A DNA stretch of 64,000 bases, from NCBI GenBank assembly GCA_023228325.1, contig JALOBK010000001.1, forward strand, positions 1,837,549 through 1,901,548, read 5' to 3'. The notes beneath the pieces were generated by a model. That model worked only from the letters and a program-made list of their open reading frames with translations. It had not been told where the DNA came from and did not search any database. Shown in pieces: positions 49,793 to 58,193 of the stretch. The DNA comes from a bacterium. GTDB taxonomy: Bacteria > Auribacterota > UBA6266. The number at the start of each line of letters is the position of its first letter. The first letter of the stretch is position 1. The translations under genes were made by a program, and so were the position numbers.

Positions 49793-50319
49793 GTGAAAGA
49801 GAAAAACACCGCCAGGGGTTTTTTAGTAATTTTTTAATAGTCGTAATCGCTTTTGCCGTCATAATAGCCGGACTTATCTATTACAGCGGACACCCGTTAA
49901 CACCTGTCGCGGCTGTATCAAAACCCACATCCCTTCCAGTTTCTGAAGATTCGCTGAAGATCATATCTTACTTTGGAAAAACAGAGCACCCCATAAGCGG
50001 GATAGTAGTCAATAACCAGGGTATAGATTTTGCCGTTTCTTCGGGAAGCCCGGTTTACGCCTCCGGCGGCGGGGAAGTATTGATAGCGGGACAACACGGC
50101 CGATACGGCTTGACCGTTCTCCTGCAGCATCCGGATGATTACACTACCATGTACTCCAATCTCGGGTTGATTGAAGTGAACGTTGGGGATATCGTCAGGG
50201 AAAAAGAAATAATAGGACTGTCTCTGACAGCGGAACAGGATAAAGAATCGGTTATCCACTTTGAATTAAGAAAAGACGGGAAACCCGTCAACCCCGAAGA
50301 AGCGTACGGCCTTAAATGA
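49789..50319 (+). CDS. M23/LytM-fold protein, probably without catalytic residues
   Basis: This 176-residue protein has one N-terminal membrane helix and a LytM fold: GIDFAVSSGSPVYASGGGEV, then LLQHPDDYTTMYSNL and IHFELRKDGKPVNPEEAY. In active M23 peptidases the first zinc ligand His precedes GxD and a HxH motif ends the site. Here the first His is replaced by Asn-Gln (NNQGID) and the HxH reads VIHF. It is therefore likely a non-catalytic regulator of cell-wall hydrolases, like EnvC or NlpD. It overlaps the transglycosylase gene by 4 nt. Confidence 0.85.
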   Translation: MSEREKHRQGFFSNFLIVVIAFAVIIAGLIYYSGHPLTPVAAVSKPTSLPVSEDSLKIISYFGKTEHPISGIVVNNQGIDFAVSSGSPVYASGGGEVLIAGQHGRYGLTVLLQHPDDYTTMYSNLGLIEVNVGDIVREKEIIGLSLTAEQDKESVIHFELRKDGKPVNPEEAYGLK

Positions 50320-50320
50320 T

Positions 50321-51226
50321 TTACCTTTCCAGAACAATGCAGTAAAATCCGCCCGGGAGCCAGAGCAGTTCGAAATCCGAATAGGATATTTTAAATTTCC
50401 TGTTCCCGTAATTCGGGTCTATCACATCAACCGTTTCCGTAGCGTCGTTATAGCCCACAGCAAGCCTCACATGGCCTGTTTTATACTGTTTCTTGCGGTA
50501 ATCAAGCCCCGCGGCCTGCAGCACTAAAACGGGGTTTCCTCCGGATATCTGTTCCCGCAAATCGGTAAGAGAGCCCATATAATAACGAAAGGGGATATTC
50601 CGTTCATTCAAATAGCCCAATATGGCTTCAACTGTGGCGCCTGTTCCCGGATAATTGATAATCTTCGCGAGTTTGGTCGGGCTTTCAACATTTATTCTGT
50701 AATAATTCAAAAGCATATTGATACATGTAGCCGCGCAGTTAGGCCTGCTTCCCTGGTTGGACTGTTTTGCGATTGACAGCTTCCAGAATTTTTTTACCGG
50801 GGGGTTATGTTTCCGCAACCGTTCATTGTCTCTTGCGTCAAAGAGAAGTTTTCTTATCTCGGAGTTTATCTTTTCCCCTTCATCCGTGGTTTTTGCCATG
50901 GAATTGAAATCTTTAATCATTTTTAAAGCCAGGATATAATTCCGGACTGATTTTAAAGGTTCTCCTTTTTCTTCTTTTTCCAGCCTTCCGGCAAGCCAAT
51001 CGATTTGAGACGCAAGGCTTTGGTTATTGTTTCCGTATTTTGCGTTGTCAAAGGCTATTACACGCAATACTTCAATTGCTGTCAGAATATTGATGTTCTG
51101 AATCGATATATTTTTGTTATCATCGGGCTTGGCTCCCGCGCTTTCGGCAGACAGGCATTTGCCGTTAATAAGCGGGCAGAGTATCACGGATAAAACAAGC
51201 GCAAGAACCAGTCTTCCGGTATGCAT
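50321..51226 (-). CDS. Exported C39-like cysteine peptidase family protein
   Basis: This 301-residue minus-strand protein has a signal peptide (about residues 1-28), a helical spacer and a C-terminal papain-like C39 domain. Cys164 in RPNCAATC, His252 in TGHVRLAVGYN and Asp270 in VIDPNYG are in the expected order, so the site looks intact. It could process peptides or cleave cross-bridges in the periplasm. It is convergent with the M23 gene (1 nt apart) and divergent from ybgC. Confidence 0.85.
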   Translation of the reverse strand: MHTGRLVLALVLSVILCPLINGKCLSAESAGAKPDDNKNISIQNINILTAIEVLRVIAFDNAKYGNNNQSLASQIDWLAGRLEKEEKGEPLKSVRNYILALKMIKDFNSMAKTTDEGEKINSEIRKLLFDARDNERLRKHNPPVKKFWKLSIAKQSNQGSRPNCAATCINMLLNYYRINVESPTKLAKIINYPGTGATVEAILGYLNERNIPFRYYMGSLTDLREQISGGNPVLVLQAAGLDYRKKQYKTGHVRLAVGYNDATETVDVIDPNYGNRKFKISYSDFELLWLPGGFYCIVLER

Positions 51227-51342
51227 TTTCGGCCTTTTTAACTAATAATTGACTTTAAGTTTTCGGTATGTTACTTTTATCAGGATTTTTATATTTAATC
51301 TATATAATTACAATAATATGATTATAAGTTTTTTGAGGTTTT

Positions 51343-51732
51343 ATGTATAGCATAAAGATCAGGGTAAGATACAGCGAAACTGATCAAATGGGAAGAGCAT
51401 ACTACGCGAATTATTTTGTATGGTTTGAAATTGCCAGGACGGAATATTTCCGGAAGCTCGGTTATTCATACAGGGAATTTGAAAAAAAAGGCCTCTTTCT
51501 GCCCGTTGTCCATGCAAGCTGCGATTATAAAAATAAGGTTGAATATGACGATGAGATAAACATCAGCTGTACAGCCTCCGCAGAATCCAAAATGAAGCTT
51601 GTCTTTCGCTATGAAATAACCGGGGAGAAAAGCAAATTTATCGCGTCGGGTTCGACTATACATGTATTTATCGACTCCGGCGGCAGGCCTGTAAAAATAC
51701 CCGAACAGATTGCGGACCTGTTAAAAAAATGA
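51343..51732 (+). CDS. ybgC: YbgC-type acyl-CoA thioesterase
   Basis: This 129-residue hot-dog-fold protein has RYSETDQMGRAYYANYFVWF with the catalytic Asp of the 4-hydroxybenzoyl-CoA thioesterase/YbgC family. The fold ends FIASGSTIHVFIDSGG. It hydrolyses acyl-CoA or acyl-ACP thioesters in the cytoplasm; relatives sit with the Tol-Pal system. A TATAAT is at 51303 and TTGAGG is the start-proximal purine tract. It overlaps cutA by 4 nt. Confidence 0.92.
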   Translation: MYSIKIRVRYSETDQMGRAYYANYFVWFEIARTEYFRKLGYSYREFEKKGLFLPVVHASCDYKNKVEYDDEINISCTASAESKMKLVFRYEITGEKSKFIASGSTIHVFIDSGGRPVKIPEQIADLLKK

Positions 51733-52049
51733 GCGCTGACGAAATTTATATGGCGTTTATAACAGCGCCTGATGTTACAAGCGCGAAAAAAATTGCGAAA
51801 GGGCTCGTATTAAATAAACTGGCGGCATGCGTGAATATAATTCCGTCGATAAATTCATTTTTTATGTGGAAAGGCGGGATTCAGGAGCAAAAAGAGGCCC
51901 TGTTGATAGCAAAGACGGCGCGCGCAAAACTGCAGAAGGCGAAAAAATGGATATTAAAACATCATCCGTATGATCTTCCTGAAATTTTATATATTAAAAT
52001 CGATAAAGGCCATGAAGAATATATGCGATGGGTCAAGGAGCTGATATGA
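51729..52049 (+). CDS. cutA: Divalent ion tolerance protein CutA
   Basis: This 106-residue protein has the trimeric CutA1 pattern: FITAPDVTSAKKIAKGLV, LAACVNIIPSINSFFMWKGG and HPYDLPEI near the end. The exact function is debated (metal tolerance, small-molecule sensing). It overlaps ybgC by 4 nt and the TPR gene by 4 nt (ATGA), forming one operon. Confidence 0.93.
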   Translation: MSADEIYMAFITAPDVTSAKKIAKGLVLNKLAACVNIIPSINSFFMWKGGIQEQKEALLIAKTARAKLQKAKKWILKHHPYDLPEILYIKIDKGHEEYMRWVKELI

Positions 52050-53026
52050 AACAAATTAATATAATCTGTCTTTTTTTCTTTACTTTCATCATAATCTTTA
52101 ACGCCGCCCTGTCCCCGGCAGAGACCCTTAGCCCGGGAGAACAGAAACAATACGATAAGGCTTCGAGGTACTGGGAGAAAGGAAATGAGTATTTCAAGGA
52201 AGGCAAATATCCTAAAGCCAGGGATATGTATAACAAAGCCCTGAAAATCTACGATAAACACGTTGACGCCCTCCTGAATCTGGCAGTTGTGTACGAAAAA
52301 GAAAAAAATTACAGGGAAGCGGAAACAACATACAAAAAAATCATCGAATTCAATACCGATATCCCGGATGCCCACCATAATCTCGGCGCGATATATGAAA
52401 GCCAGGGCAAAGCGGACGCGGCGCTTTTAGAATATAAAGAAGCGCTTGCCGCCGATCCTTATTTTGCGAAAAGCTATAACAATATGGGGCTGATTTTCCT
52501 GAACAAGAATATGCTTGATCAGGCGATAGATAATTTCAAAAAGGCAGCCCGGTATGCTCCGCACGAAGTTTACGGATATGTCAACCTGGGAACAGCATAC
52601 GCCGGAAAGGGAGAGTATGACAGCGCGATTGTGGAATATAATCACGCAATTGAACTTCAGCCTGATTCCGCTTTTATATACAACAACAGAGGGGACGCTT
52701 ATTTAAACAAAAAAATGCTGGATTTTGCCGTCCTGAGCTTTCAAAAAGCCATTGAGCTGGATAAGAAAAATTACATCGCATACCGGGGGATGGGGGACGC
52801 GTATTATCTTAAAGGAGAAACAGAAAAGGCTATTGAAAACTATGAAAAGTCGCTTGAAATCAATAAAGATTACAAAAATGCTTATCTTAATTTAGGCATG
52901 GCCTATAAAAATACGGATAAACAGAAAGCCATCGAATATTTTGAAGAATACAGAAAAAGGGAAGACAACAGGAAAAATCTTGAAATCCTGGATAAAATAA
53001 TAAGCGAGATGGAAATAACAAACTGA
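52046..53026 (+). CDS. Exported TPR repeat protein
   Basis: This 326-residue protein has a signal peptide (cut near SPAE) and about eight tetratricopeptide repeats from residue 35 to the end, for example AKSYNNMGLIFLNKNMLDQA and AYRGMGDAYYLKGETEKAI. It is probably a periplasmic scaffold. ATG 52046 with AAGGAG 6 nt upstream is chosen over the in-frame ATG at 52028. It ends 24 nt before the PVC small protein gene. Confidence 0.9.
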   Translation: MKQINIICLFFFTFIIIFNAALSPAETLSPGEQKQYDKASRYWEKGNEYFKEGKYPKARDMYNKALKIYDKHVDALLNLAVVYEKEKNYREAETTYKKIIEFNTDIPDAHHNLGAIYESQGKADAALLEYKEALAADPYFAKSYNNMGLIFLNKNMLDQAIDNFKKAARYAPHEVYGYVNLGTAYAGKGEYDSAIVEYNHAIELQPDSAFIYNNRGDAYLNKKMLDFAVLSFQKAIELDKKNYIAYRGMGDAYYLKGETEKAIENYEKSLEINKDYKNAYLNLGMAYKNTDKQKAIEYFEEYRKREDNRKNLEILDKIISEMEITN

Positions 53027-53050
53027 CACTGATTATTACGGGAGGTTAAA

Positions 53051-53209
53051 ATGTCTTTACATCCTAGTTTCGGCAAAAACTCGAAAATCAAACAAAAAAG
53101 AAGTGTTTTAAAACGCCACGAAAGAATCGATATTTTAAAGAAAAAAGAGAAGTGGAATGAAAAAGACAGTTCCATATTCCATCTTCCAAAAACCAAAAGC
53201 GAAGAATAA
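53051..53209 (+). CDS. Small basic protein of the PVC-signature family (TIGR04137-like)
   Basis: A 52-residue, very basic protein starting MSLHPSFGK, with RSVLKRHERIDILKKKEKW and a C-terminal FHLPKTKSEE. This layout (MSLHPSL..., RNVL.R.ERI, KW, then F.LPK.K) matches the small basic protein family conserved across Planctomycetes, Verrucomicrobia and Chlamydiae. It is thought to act in translation or ribosome biology, unproven. GGAGG lies 5 nt before the ATG, and the pseudouridine synthase gene starts 2 nt after its stop, which fits a link to ribosomes. I recognised it by eye, without a profile search. Confidence 0.85.
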   Translation: MSLHPSFGKNSKIKQKRSVLKRHERIDILKKKEKWNEKDSSIFHLPKTKSEE

Positions 53210-53211
53210 CC

Positions 53212-53913
53212 GTGCCTGAACGTCTCCAGAAATATCTTGCGAACGCAGGGGTTGCTTCAAGGCGGAAATGCGAAGAGTTTATACAACAGGGACTGGTCAG
53301 CGTAAACAAAGTAATAATAAGAAAACCGGGTTTTAAAATAAATTCCGAAAAAGATGTTGTCTGTATAAATAACAGGCGGTTAAGACCAAGGGACAAAAAA
53401 TATTTTATCGTAAACAAACCCGGCGGATATGTATGTTCCTGTTCAAAGAAGGACAATGCGCCTATAGTTACGGAACTGATACCCGAGAAGAAGTTGTTTC
53501 CTGTCGGAAGACTGGATAAGGATACGGAAGGCCTTATAATTCTTACAAATGACGGCGATTTCGGGCAGGCGGTTATTCATCCGAGTTCAAATCTATGGAA
53601 AGAATACCGCGTTGTCCTTGACAGGGAAATCACCGGAGCCGAACTGGAAAAGTTCAGGAACGGCATTGAAATCGACGGCAGGCTGACTGCGCCGGCCAGG
53701 ATATCTTCAGCCGGTAAAAACGGCAAAGAACTGGCTGTTTCAATAATGGAAGGGCGGAACAGGCAAATAAGAAAAATGTTTTCCGCGCTTGGATATAAAA
53801 TCATATATCTTAAAAGAACAAAAATAGGGTGTTTAAACATAGGAAATTTAAAACCGGGTTATTATAAACCGGTATCCAAAGACTTCTTATGGAAAAAAAT
53901 ATTTTCAGAATAA
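53212..53913 (+). CDS. 16S/23S rRNA pseudouridine synthase (RsuA/RluB family)
   Basis: This 233-residue enzyme has an N-terminal S4 RNA-binding domain (ERLQKYLANAGVASRRKCEE) and the catalytic domain with GRLDKDTEGLIILTNDG, whose Asp attacks uridine. EGRNRQIRKMF and LKRTKIGCLNIG finish the fold. It isomerises one uridine in rRNA; which one is unclear. It begins at GTG 53212, 2 nt after the small basic protein gene, so both are likely on one transcript. It overlaps the next gene by 25 nt. Confidence 0.93.
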   Translation: MPERLQKYLANAGVASRRKCEEFIQQGLVSVNKVIIRKPGFKINSEKDVVCINNRRLRPRDKKYFIVNKPGGYVCSCSKKDNAPIVTELIPEKKLFPVGRLDKDTEGLIILTNDGDFGQAVIHPSSNLWKEYRVVLDREITGAELEKFRNGIEIDGRLTAPARISSAGKNGKELAVSIMEGRNRQIRKMFSALGYKIIYLKRTKIGCLNIGNLKPGYYKPVSKDFLWKKIFSE

Positions 53914-54671
53914 TAATGTTTCTTGCTGTCTTTTTTGCAGTTTCCGCCGGTACATATTGTTTCGCTCTTTTCTGTGAAATAACGGGCGAAAATGTCAATG
54001 TAAGGGCGGGAGCGGGGACAGATTACGATGTTATCTGCCAGCTTAACCGTTCCGACATAGTAAAAGTATCCAAAGTGGAAGGCGAATGGATTGAGATATA
54101 TCCTAATGAGAAAGTTTTCGGATGGGTTAAAGCATCGCATATAGAGAATAACAGGGTAACCGCTGAAAAACTCAATGTAAGAGCCGGGGCAAGCAGAAAC
54201 TATTCGTTGATATGCCAGCTCAAAAAAGGGGATGACGTTTCAATTTTAGGCGAATTGGGCTCATGGAAAAAAATAATCCTTCCCGATTACGCAAAGGTCT
54301 ACATATATAAAAAATACGCAAAAAGCATACCTTCCAGGTCAGTGGCAAAAGCAGCCACGGATGTTAAAAAGACCATGGATGAAAAATCAGAGATTCATTC
54401 TTCGGTAACAGACGGAAATGAGGCGGAATCCGAATCAACCGTCACTGTCACCGGATGGCTCGAAGACCTCGGAGTGCTGATAAACAGGCCCGGGACATAC
54501 AAACTCCTTCAGCGGGACAACAAAAAAAACATCCTGTATTTCATTAAAGAGGGGAAACAACCTCTTACCTTTTTTTCAAAAAACCCGGTTGAAATCAAGG
54601 GGAGGGTGTTTTATATTTCCAGCTGGTCAAAACCTGTAATGGAAGTCGAAGAAATCAAAAGGATTAAATGA
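53889..54671 (+). CDS. Exported protein with two SH3 domains
   Basis: This 260-residue protein has a signal peptide (cut near CFA), two bacterial SH3b domains with VNVRAGAGTDYDVICQL and LNVRAGASRNYSLICQL, an acidic linker and a C-terminal beta domain of about 80 residues (GWLEDLGVLINRPGTYKLLQ). SH3b domains often bind peptidoglycan stems, so a periplasmic cell-wall sensor or hydrolase partner is likely. Its stop overlaps the rnfC start (ATGA). Confidence 0.85.
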   Translation: MEKNIFRIIMFLAVFFAVSAGTYCFALFCEITGENVNVRAGAGTDYDVICQLNRSDIVKVSKVEGEWIEIYPNEKVFGWVKASHIENNRVTAEKLNVRAGASRNYSLICQLKKGDDVSILGELGSWKKIILPDYAKVYIYKKYAKSIPSRSVAKAATDVKKTMDEKSEIHSSVTDGNEAESESTVTVTGWLEDLGVLINRPGTYKLLQRDNKKNILYFIKEGKQPLTFFSKNPVEIKGRVFYISSWSKPVMEVEEIKRIK

Positions 54672-56008
54672 AGGCAAAAATAACTTTCAAAGGCGGCATA
54701 CATCCTCCGGAAAACAAGGGCCTCTGCGGAGAACTCTCCATAAAAGATTTCCCGCCTCCCGGAATCGCCGTGCTTCCTTTACAGCAGAGTTTAGGCTCTC
54801 CCTCCGAACCTATCGTCAAAAAAGGCGATAAAGTCAAAAAGGGGACGCTTATTGCCCGAGCAAAAGGTTATATATCAGCTAATCTGCATTCACCCGTCTC
54901 GGGAGAAGTGACAGATATCAAAAAGGCGCCTCATCCGCTGCTGGGCGAAGCCAGCGCCGTAATTATCAAATCCGACAACAGGGATGAACCGGAAAAGGAT
55001 TATTCCGCCGAAGATGTTTCCGCCGCCGGCCTCTCGTCCGGGGAAATACTGGGATTGATTCGGGATGCGGGGATAGTAGGCCTGGGAGGCGCGACATTCC
55101 CGGCCCATGTAAAATTAAATCCGCCTTCGGACAAGCCTGTTAAAACCCTTATCATCAACGGCGCCGAATGCGAGCCGTATCTTACGTCCGACCACTCCCT
55201 GATGCTTAACAATGCCGAACAGATATTAAAAGGCGCGGTTATAATAAAAAAAATACTTAACGCGGAAAAATGCTTAATCGCGGTAGAGGAAAATAAAAAA
55301 GACGCCATTTCCTTATTCAGACAAAAACTTGATTCATTAAAAGACATAACCGGATTAGAGGTGTTGCCTCTTAAAGTAAAATATCCGCAGGGAGCGGAAA
55401 AACAACTGATTTATACTTTAACAGGGAAGGAAGTGCCGTCCGGCGGACTGCCGATGGATGTTTCCGTCTTAGTTCACAACATAGGCACCGTATTCGCTAT
55501 TTATGAGGCGGTTTTTTTAAAAAAACCTCTTTTTGAGAGAGTCGTCACGGTTTCCGGAAAAGGCATAAAAAACCCCGCGAACTGGAGAGTCAGGATAGGA
55601 ACTTCTTTTAAAACGCTTATCAATCATTCGGGGGTGACGGACGGGAAGATAAAAAAATTGATTATGGGCGGGCCGATGATGGGGCTTGCCCAGTATACGG
55701 ATGAAGTCCCCGTAGTGAAAGCTACATCGGGCATACTCCTCCTGACATCGGAGGAAGCGGTGTCTTTTGAACACCTTCCCTGTATAAGATGCGGTAAGTG
55801 TGTAACCGCCTGTCCGATGGGGTTAATGCCCGCGGAAATCAGCAAAATGGTTGAAAAGGGCAGGATTGATATGGCTAAATCAATAGGCCTGATGGACTGC
55901 ATGGAATGCGGATCATGCAACTATATTTGTCCATCGGGAACTAACTTATTACAATATATAAAATTGGGAAAGTACGAATATATGAGGAGTAAAAATGCTA
56001 AAAGATAA
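54668..56008 (+). CDS. rnfC: Rnf complex subunit C
   Basis: This 446-residue peripheral subunit of the Rnf ferredoxin:NAD+ oxidoreductase binds NADH and FMN through GIVGLGGATFPAHVKL and NGAECEPYLTSDH. Its C-terminal two 4Fe-4S clusters are CIRCGKCVTACPMG and CMECGSCNYICPSG. It is slightly shorter than in gamma-proteobacteria because it lacks the long C-terminal extension. It overlaps the SH3 gene by 4 nt and rnfD by 14 nt. Confidence 0.95.
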   Translation: MKAKITFKGGIHPPENKGLCGELSIKDFPPPGIAVLPLQQSLGSPSEPIVKKGDKVKKGTLIARAKGYISANLHSPVSGEVTDIKKAPHPLLGEASAVIIKSDNRDEPEKDYSAEDVSAAGLSSGEILGLIRDAGIVGLGGATFPAHVKLNPPSDKPVKTLIINGAECEPYLTSDHSLMLNNAEQILKGAVIIKKILNAEKCLIAVEENKKDAISLFRQKLDSLKDITGLEVLPLKVKYPQGAEKQLIYTLTGKEVPSGGLPMDVSVLVHNIGTVFAIYEAVFLKKPLFERVVTVSGKGIKNPANWRVRIGTSFKTLINHSGVTDGKIKKLIMGGPMMGLAQYTDEVPVVKATSGILLLTSEEAVSFEHLPCIRCGKCVTACPMGLMPAEISKMVEKGRIDMAKSIGLMDCMECGSCNYICPSGTNLLQYIKLGKYEYMRSKNAKR

Positions 56009-56960
56009 ACATCTTACAGTGACTGTTTCTCCGCATATAAAAACCGGATTGACGACAGAGAAAATGATGTGGATAGTTTCCGGCGCGCTTATGCCGGCGG
56101 CGGCGGCCGGTATTTACTTTTTCGGCTTTCACGCGGCGCTCGTAATCGCCGTGTGCGCAGCTTCGTCTCTCCTTACCGAATTCTTATGCACGTTGTTAAT
56201 GAAAAAACCGGCCACGATAAAAGACGGCAGCGCTTTTTTGACGGGCCTTCTTCTTGCCCTTTGCCTGCCTCCGGAACTTCCCTTATGGATGTGCGCCCTG
56301 GGCGGGTTTTTTTCAATAGCGGTTACTAAATTTGCTTTCGGCGGTTTAGGCTGCAATATCTTTAATCCAGCCCTGGCGGGAAGGGCATTTTTAATGGGGG
56401 CGTTTGCAAAAGAGATGACTACATGGAAGACCCTGCAGGTCTTCCCGGACGGCATAACAGCCGCAACTCCTTTAAACCTGCTCAAGGAACAGGGCTACGA
56501 TTCTTTAATGAAAGTTTTCGATTCACATTCACATCTGTTCAGGGAACTTTTTATCGGCCGTATCGGGGGAAGCATAGGCGAAACATCGGCGGGCCTTTTG
56601 ATTATAGGAGGCCTGGTTCTTCTTTTCACAAGAATTATCACATGGCATATTCCCGTTTCCTATATTTTTACCGTGACGGTTATCTCTTATTTCACCGGAG
56701 GCGCATTCGGCATCCCGTTTCACCTTTTTTCCGGGGGATTGGTAATCGGTGCCTTGTTTATGGCGACAGACCCCGTGACTTCACCCATAACTCCCAAAGG
56801 CCAGATAATCTTCGGGATAGGCTGCGGCATACTCACCATGTTAATAAGGATACGCGGGGGCTACCCTGAAGGTGTCTGTTATGCTATCCTTTTGATGAAT
56901 TCCGTAACACCTTTGATAGAACGGTATTCTAAAACCAGGATTTTCGGAGTAAAAAGATAA
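55995..56960 (+). CDS. rnfD: Rnf complex subunit D
   Basis: This 321-residue membrane subunit has about nine helices. The FMN attachment region reads DGITAATPL, keeping the threonine used for the covalent flavin bond in RnfD/NqrB. Electrons from ferredoxin pass through it to build an ion gradient. The stop and next start share bases (TAATG). In most clusters rnfG follows here; it does not in this one. Confidence 0.95.
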   Translation: MLKDKHLTVTVSPHIKTGLTTEKMMWIVSGALMPAAAAGIYFFGFHAALVIAVCAASSLLTEFLCTLLMKKPATIKDGSAFLTGLLLALCLPPELPLWMCALGGFFSIAVTKFAFGGLGCNIFNPALAGRAFLMGAFAKEMTTWKTLQVFPDGITAATPLNLLKEQGYDSLMKVFDSHSHLFRELFIGRIGGSIGETSAGLLIIGGLVLLFTRIITWHIPVSYIFTVTVISYFTGGAFGIPFHLFSGGLVIGALFMATDPVTSPITPKGQIIFGIGCGILTMLIRIRGGYPEGVCYAILLMNSVTPLIERYSKTRIFGVKR

Positions 56961-57589
56961 TGGCGCGGGAAGAAAAAAATAATACCGGTTATTTAAGGGA
57001 ACTGACCAAAGGATTTATCAGAGAAAATCCTATTTTTATCCTGTGCCTGGGATTATGTCCTACCCTGGCTGTTTCCAATCTGGTTGAAAATGCGTTTGGA
57101 ATGGGGATTGCCTTCTTTTTTGTGTTGCTGTGCTCTAATATCACTATTTCCCTTGTGCAAAAGTTAATACCCGATGAGGTCAGAATACCCTGTTTTATAG
57201 TAATAATCGCTTCCTTTGTCACGGTGGCCAGCTTATTGATGCAATGGTTTATTCCCGATGTCTACGCGAGGATGAGCCTGTATATCAACCTGATCGTTGT
57301 AAACTGTATCATCCTCGGGAGAGCCGAGGCTTTTGCGTCCAAAAACAGTGTTTTCAGGTCTGTACTGGATGCAATCGGCATGGGGATAGGCTTTACCGCA
57401 AGCCTGTTCATAATTTCCGCAATCAGGGAAGTGACGGGGTTCGGGACATTTCTGGGTTTCCGGTTAATCCCGGAAAATATTAAACCGGTAACAATAATGA
57501 TCCTTGCGCCGGGCGCTTTTTTCACAATCGGTTTTTTAATGGCCCTTTTCAATCTTATAAGAATAAAAAAAGGTAAGGTTTCAAAATGA
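56960..57589 (+). CDS. rnfE: Rnf complex subunit E
   Basis: This 209-residue six-helix membrane subunit has ENPIFILCLGLCPTLAVSN and INLIVVNCIILGRAEAFASK, with Cys residues for the membrane iron-sulfur site shared with RnfA. It overlaps rnfD by 1 nt and rnfA by 4 nt. The order matches C-D-(G)-E-A-B. Confidence 0.95.
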   Translation: MAREEKNNTGYLRELTKGFIRENPIFILCLGLCPTLAVSNLVENAFGMGIAFFFVLLCSNITISLVQKLIPDEVRIPCFIVIIASFVTVASLLMQWFIPDVYARMSLYINLIVVNCIILGRAEAFASKNSVFRSVLDAIGMGIGFTASLFIISAIREVTGFGTFLGFRLIPENIKPVTIMILAPGAFFTIGFLMALFNLIRIKKGKVSK

Positions 57590-58182
57590 CATTAGGCCAG
57601 ATTATAGCTTTGTTTATGGGTTCCGTATTCGTTCAGAATTTTATATTTTCACGTTTTCTCGGATTGTGCCCTTACGTGGGGGTTTCAAAAGACACCCCTT
57701 CGGCAATGGGTATGGGATTTGCCGTAGTTTTTGTAATGACAACGGCATCGGCGGTCACATGGATACTTTACAGGTATATCCTCATCCCTTTTGACCTGAC
57801 ATACCTGAAAATAGTGGCGTTTATACTTGTAATAGCATCGTTCGTGCAATTTGTGGAAATGTTCCTGAAAAAAACTTTTCCCGCCCTTCACAGGTCTCTG
57901 GGTATTTATCTTCCGCTTATAACAACAAACTGCGCCGTGCTGGGTGTGGCGTTTTTGAATATAACACAATTTGAAAGTGAATCTTACGGCTTTGCGAAAT
58001 CCACATTACAGGGATTCTTTGCCGGGATAGGCTTTATGCTGGCCATGCTTATAATGTCCGGAATAAGAGAAAAACTTGAATACGCCGAAATTCCGGAACC
58101 TATGAAAGGGCTGGCGATAGTTTTTGTTACGGCAGGATTGATTTCCATCGCTTTCCTGGGTTTTTCAGGATTCAAACTTTAG
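57586..58182 (+). CDS. rnfA: Rnf complex subunit A
   Basis: This 198-residue six-helix subunit is homologous to RnfE in inverted topology. NFIFSRFLGLCPYVGVSKD and ITTNCAVLGVAFLNI hold the conserved cysteines of the intramembrane iron-sulfur cluster. It starts in an ATGA overlap with rnfE and ends 11 nt before rnfB. Confidence 0.95.
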   Translation: MTLGQIIALFMGSVFVQNFIFSRFLGLCPYVGVSKDTPSAMGMGFAVVFVMTTASAVTWILYRYILIPFDLTYLKIVAFILVIASFVQFVEMFLKKTFPALHRSLGIYLPLITTNCAVLGVAFLNITQFESESYGFAKSTLQGFFAGIGFMLAMLIMSGIREKLEYAEIPEPMKGLAIVFVTAGLISIAFLGFSGFKL

Positions 58183-58193
58183 GATAATTTACA

